Assembly: GCA_023386955.1 (NCBI GenBank)
Contig: JAEWIS010000044.1
Coordinates: forward strand, 62,001-126,000
DNA length: 64,000 nt
Direction of reading: 5' to 3'
DNA from: Bacillota bacterium
GTDB taxonomy: Bacteria; Bacillota; Bacilli; Paenibacillales; NBRC-103111
Made by a program: the position numbers and the translations under genes. The notes under the pieces were generated by a model, which was given only the letters and a program-made list of their open reading frames with translations, ran no database searches and had not been told where the DNA came from. Below, in pieces: positions 60,753-64,000 of this stretch (position 1 is its first letter; the number at the start of each line of letters is the position of its first letter).

Positions 60753-60781
60753 TTGACGGGAGGGGCAGGTAGGTCTACATT
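60753..60781 (+). promoter_or_regulatory. SigA-type promoter before the SulP gene
   Basis: TTGACG (60753-60758), 17-bp spacer, TACATT (60776-60781), about 50 nt before the start codon. An inverted repeat GGTATG/CATACC (60787-60804) follows and could be an operator or hairpin. Confidence 0.65.
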
Positions 60782-60832
60782 AGGGAGGTATGGAAACACA
60801 TACCTTACTATTTGGAGAGAGTTGGCGCGTAC

Positions 60833-62614
60833 ATGAACATCAGATGGTCAGGAAGATATGCCGGTTATAACACCAATGCCTTACGCAAGGACGTGATATC
60901 GGGCCTGATTGTGGGAATTATCGCCATCCCTCTGGGGATGGCTTTTGCTATTGCATCGGGAGTTAAGCCGGAATACGGCATTTACACCACAGTGGTGGCG
61001 GGGATACTGATTTCCCTGCTGGGCGGCTCGCGCTTTCAGATCGGGGGGCCTACGGGAGCCTTTATTCCGATTCTGTTCGCCATTGTAATGGAATACGGGT
61101 ACGATAACCTGCTGGTGGCCGGGTTTATGGCGGGTGTACTGCTGTTATTGATGGGGGTACTCCGTTTGGGCGCCCTTATGAAATTTATCCCGCGTTCCGT
61201 AACCATCGGCTTTACCGCCGGGATCGCGGTGACGATTTTTGCCGGCCAGATCGCCAGCTTCCTCGGGCTGAAGGACGTGGCCAAGCATGAGCATTTTATC
61301 GATAATATGAAAGAAATCGGCCTGCGTCTGCCCAGCTGGAATCCGGCGGCGGTTGTGGTGGCAGGTGTCTGCCTGGCTGCGATTCTGCTGACTCCCCGGT
61401 TTTTTCCCAAGGTGCCGGGTTCTCTGGTTGGCCTTATGTTGTCTACAGTAGCCGGTGTCCTGTTCTTCAGCGGGGATGTGGCGACCATCGGCTCCACCTA
61501 CGGATCGATTCCCAGCTCACTGCCGGCATTGAAGCTGCCGGATTTCAGCCTGGATAACATGCTGAGCCTGTGGAAGCCTGCCTTAATTATCGCCATGCTG
61601 GGCGGCATTGAATCCCTGCTCTCCGCCGTGGTGGCGGACGGTATGGGCGGCGACCGGCATAACAGCAACCGGGAGTTGATCGGACAGGGCATTGCCAATA
61701 TGGTGACACCTCTATTCGGCGGCATTCCCGCAACCGGAGCGATTGCCCGGACTGCTACCAATATCCGAAACGGCGCTGTTTCACCTTTATCGGGGGTGTT
61801 CCACGGCTTGACGGTGCTGCTGGTCCTGGTGCTGTTCGCCCCGTATGCCTCCCATATTCCCTTGGCCAGCATGGCTCCTGTGCTGATGGTGGTGGCGTGG
61901 AACATGAGTGAGCGCAAGGAATTCGCCCATGTGCTGCGGACCAGAACCGGAGATTCTCTGGTGCTGGTTATTACCTTCCTGCTGACGGTGTTTACGGATC
62001 TGACCCTGGCGGTGGAAATTGGGCTGGCCCTGGCTGCCATTCTTTTCGTGAAGCGGATGAGTGAGCTCTTGACGGTGGCCAAGGTGCTGCCCGATATGGA
62101 TAATAAATTTTCCAAGGTACGGCCTCATGTGGTGACGGATTCCCATGACTGCCCGCAGATCAGCATGTTTACTGTGGAGGGAGCGCTGTTCTTCGGTGCG
62201 GCCAAGCATTTTGAGAACACGATTATGCAGACCATGCACCGCAAGCCCAAGGTGATGATTCTGCTGATGAAAAAGGTTCCTTTTATGGATATCACGGGGG
62301 AACGGAATCTGTCCGCATTGGTCCGGTACGTCTCCGCTTCCGGAGGAACGGTGCTGATCTCGGGCATCCAGAAGCAGCCTCTGGACATGATGGCCAATAC
62401 GGGCCTGCTTGCCAAGCTGGGGGAGCAGCAGCTGTTCGAGCATACCGGAGATGCCATTGATTATGCCTTGACCCGGCTGGACATGGGCCGTTGCGCCGGC
62501 TGCAAGCATTTTGCCTTCCGGGAATGTGCTGAATTTTCGGGTATTCCGGCAGTACAGCCAGGCTTCGCAGCCAAAGCCGCCGCGGCGAAGAAGAAGGTTA
62601 ATCTGGGCGTGTAA
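60833..62614 (+). CDS. SulP-family anion transporter with STAS domain
   Basis: A 593-residue membrane protein. About 11-14 helices fill residues 20-420, with the SulP motif 'IAIPLGMAFAIASGVKPEYGIYTTVVAGILISLLGGSRFQIGGPTGAF' near the start. A STAS domain (about 440-560, 'DCPQISMFTVEGALFFGAAKHFENTI', 'MKKVPFMDITGERNLSALVRYVSASGG') follows in the cytoplasm. The C-terminal tail has a cysteine cluster 'CAGCKHFAFREC' that might bind metal; this is unusual for SulP proteins. ATG 60833 begins the conserved part; it lies 12 nt after GGAGAGAG. Such proteins carry sulfate, bicarbonate or other anions with H+ or Na+; the substrate is unknown. Confidence 0.93.
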   Translation: MNIRWSGRYAGYNTNALRKDVISGLIVGIIAIPLGMAFAIASGVKPEYGIYTTVVAGILISLLGGSRFQIGGPTGAFIPILFAIVMEYGYDNLLVAGFMAGVLLLLMGVLRLGALMKFIPRSVTIGFTAGIAVTIFAGQIASFLGLKDVAKHEHFIDNMKEIGLRLPSWNPAAVVVAGVCLAAILLTPRFFPKVPGSLVGLMLSTVAGVLFFSGDVATIGSTYGSIPSSLPALKLPDFSLDNMLSLWKPALIIAMLGGIESLLSAVVADGMGGDRHNSNRELIGQGIANMVTPLFGGIPATGAIARTATNIRNGAVSPLSGVFHGLTVLLVLVLFAPYASHIPLASMAPVLMVVAWNMSERKEFAHVLRTRTGDSLVLVITFLLTVFTDLTLAVEIGLALAAILFVKRMSELLTVAKVLPDMDNKFSKVRPHVVTDSHDCPQISMFTVEGALFFGAAKHFENTIMQTMHRKPKVMILLMKKVPFMDITGERNLSALVRYVSASGGTVLISGIQKQPLDMMANTGLLAKLGEQQLFEHTGDAIDYALTRLDMGRCAGCKHFAFRECAEFSGIPAVQPGFAAKAAAAKKKVNLGV

Positions 62615-62673
62615 AGCACCACCTGCAGCTTTTCCGCATATGGATAAAGGAGATCTTGCGGAAAAAGGGGTGC

Positions 62674-62985
62674 ATGGCATTGATGCAGATGGTTCCAATT
62701 CCAGTTGAAGAGGGGAAAATCGCCATAGGTGTGGAGGTCAAGCTGCCCAAAACCACCTTATTGGCCGTAGCTACGGACAAAGGCTACATCATGTGCGGAG
62801 CGTTGGATGTGGGGCTGTTGAATGACCAGCTGGCGGACCGGAGGATCATTGCAGGCAGAGCGGTAGGGGTGCGGACGCTGGAGCAGCTGCTGGCAGCACC
62901 GATGGAGTCCGTCACGCATGAGGCCAAGGCATTGGGTATTGAGCCGGGCATGAGCGGTCTTGAGGCCATCAAGCGAATGTTCTGA
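62674..62985 (+). CDS. yunC: YunC-family DUF1805 protein
   Basis: A small soluble protein closely resembling B. subtilis YunC: 'VKLPKTTLLAVATDKGYIMCGALDVGLLN', 'RIIAGRAVGVRTLEQLL', 'SVTHEAKALGIEPGMSGLEAIKRMF'. The family is conserved in bacilli and archaea, but its function is unknown. Several starts are possible: ATG 62674 (after AAGGGG), ATG 62683 (which gives the exact YunC length) and TTG 62656. It follows the SulP gene by about 60 nt without a terminator, so the two may be co-transcribed. Confidence 0.88.
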   Translation: MALMQMVPIPVEEGKIAIGVEVKLPKTTLLAVATDKGYIMCGALDVGLLNDQLADRRIIAGRAVGVRTLEQLLAAPMESVTHEAKALGIEPGMSGLEAIKRMF

Positions 62986-63060
62986 CTTGGCCCCCAAACG
63001 GATATGATGCTTCGAAGCAAAAGACATAACTAAACGGGGCTCTTCAACAAGCACCGAAAT

Positions 63061-63106
63061 AAAAAGGTTGGGCAGAAAAACCTGCGTTTTTCTGCCCAAC
63101 CTTTTT
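63061..63106 (+). terminator. Strong terminator after yunC
   Basis: A perfect 20-bp stem (63061-63080 with 63087-63106, core GGTTGGGCAG) with a six-base loop; its A and T ends make it effective in both directions. Confidence 0.92.
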
Positions 63107-63330
63107 GTGGCTTCCCTTAGCAACCCGAAACCCAGATTCAATGGTGAAAGTGGACGGCGATGCCGCCCTTCGTCTTACACCCCCGCCCAACGTTGAAGGT
63201 GTGAACCTGCAGGAGAAAATCAGCTAAAGTGGCAGGGATGCATACATGTAAACGAAAGTACCCCACCTGCATTCGTACGCGTATTCGGCATTTTCGTTTC
63301 TGGTAATGGGTGCAAGGACGTGAGGGATTC
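63107..63330. other. Intergenic stretch before element 8
   Basis: No gene or clear signal. An AACGAAA/TTTCGTT inverted pair (about 63251 and 63291) is too far apart to interpret. Confidence 0.4.
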
Positions 63331-63513
63331 TAACGGAACAGAGCGACTCTTAGACGGCAAAAATGACCTCTGTGGTTTTTTAACGGAGCTCTCCGACCCT
63401 TAGCGGGATCATAATGGAGGAAAAGTAGACAAAATTGGCTCTAAGGGTCGCTGAGTGCCGTTACATTTTAAATTCGCCGGATTGTGCTGGCTAAGAGTCG
63501 TTGAGTTCCGTTA
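63331..63513. repeat. Four-unit F-F-R-R element 8 (183 bp)
   Basis: Four 23-bp units: forward 63331-63353 and 63381-63403, reverse 63441-63463 and 63491-63513; gaps exactly 27, 37 and 27 bp. Outer units share GACTCTTAG (or its complement) and inner units share GACCCTTAG (or its complement), so pairing is outer-outer and inner-inner. The unit resembles that of element 2. Confidence 0.94.
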
Positions 63514-63808
63514 CAGCCTCGCCGTGCGCGTCGCCGTCGTATTGCCCCATCGCGTCGCCCCATCGAGTCACCGTCCATAGCCGCCCTCCACAGTCCAGAC
63601 ACCAAACAAGGGCTGTCCAATCCGTCACACGGGATTCATACCGATTCGTCGAGAAACACTCTCTCCCGGAAAAGAGCTGAAGGTTTTCCTGCGGAAAATC
63701 CCCAGCCCTTCCCTTCCCGGTTTCTCCTGCCGAATCGGCTTTCCCCTTGAAGGAATTTGACAGCCCCGTTTGCGAACATACAGTGTAGCCACATGCTCAT
63801 GAAAGAGA
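63514..63808. other. Intergenic stretch after element 8
   Basis: Short repeats of GCGTCGCC/CATCG-type words (63520-63570), then CG-rich sequence with TTCCCGG and AAAAGAG. No recognisable gene or terminator. Confidence 0.4.
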
Positions 63809-64000
63809 TTATAAGGTGGTTTTACGCAGAAGGCTAAAGGATAAGCCGATGTAGACTACCGTAACCAGGGCAAACAGAGAGATGATGCGAATGGCGCCCA
63901 GATCGACGATAGCCTTCAGAATATCCGCCCACCATCCGTTGTAGGTGGCCAACAGCGTAAATACGGTGAAGACAATGAACAGTAATCCCAGAATGACGGT
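63809..64000 (-). CDS. Membrane protein, C-terminal fragment
   Basis: An open frame continues off the right edge and ends in TAA at 63809-63811. The visible 63 residues, 'TVILGLLFIVFTVFTLLATYNGWW' then 'DILKAIVDLGAIRIISLFALVTVVYIGLSFSLLRKTTL', form two membrane helices joined by a short polar segment. I do not recognise the family. Composition and hydrophobicity pattern are those of a real membrane protein. It is convergent with yunC; element 8 lies in between. Confidence 0.65.
   Translation of the reverse strand, partial: TVILGLLFIVFTVFTLLATYNGWWADILKAIVDLGAIRIISLFALVTVVYIGLSFSLLRKTTL

Overview
The window reads as chromosomal DNA of a spore-forming Firmicute, very probably Paenibacillus or a close relative. 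Grounds are the S-layer-homology (SLH) domains on giant secreted glycosidases, a gerA/gerB/gerC-type germination operon, yhbH, bacillithiol-type ypdA, a T-box and a yybP-ykoY riboswitch, strong Shine-Dalgarno sites (many before GTG or TTG starts), moderately high GC, and no tRNA, rRNA or prophage block. This is inference from gene content; no database was searched.

Region 1 (1-8.7 kb) is the end of a sugar-uptake and cleavage locus: an LplC-type ABC permease fragment, its lipoprotein binding protein, a GH42 beta-galactosidase broken by a frameshift, an intracellular GH43, a ThuA-domain protein, a metallophosphoesterase and a small XhlA-like membrane protein. Region 2 (9-32 kb) holds the secreted plant-cell-wall enzymes: a PL11 rhamnogalacturonan lyase, an SLH anchor protein, a nitroreductase, a zinc alcohol dehydrogenase, an acetyl-xylan-esterase-like hydrolase, two SLH-anchored GH43 proteins of over 1600 residues, and a GH2 beta-galactosidase. 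Together they suggest breakdown of the pectin side chains rhamnogalacturonan I, arabinan and galactan at the cell surface, with oligomers imported and finished inside. Cre-like CcpA sites lie before three of the secreted enzymes.

Region 3 (32-50 kb) is housekeeping and sporulation: ypdA, a membrane-tethered PstS-like protein, DAHP synthase/chorismate mutase behind a T-box with a probable Phe specifier, a TerC/YjbE metal transporter behind a manganese riboswitch, recQ, a gerABC operon with a small fourth gene, modA-modB and a molbindin, yhbH, a phosphodiester glycosidase and two small unknowns. Region 4 (50-64 kb) has a chemoreceptor with an unusual topology, a giant Lhr-type helicase, a PAS-GGDEF-EAL protein, a SulP transporter with STAS domain, a YunC-like protein and a truncated membrane gene at the right edge.

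The most striking signal is not a gene. Eight intergenic elements of 183-193 bp (6856, 14171, 28253, 31899, 50427, 50644, 58204 and 63331) share one strict architecture: four units of 23-25 bp in the order forward, forward, reverse, reverse, separated by gaps of about 27, 37 and 27 bp. Unit length is the same for all four units inside an element, and unit sequence is element-specific, yet the geometry is nearly invariant. All eight lie downstream of genes and none in a divergent promoter region. A second family, a 68-bp double hairpin with covarying base pairs, occurs twice, and one MITE-like element abuts the esterase stop codon. I know of no described class matching the eight elements.
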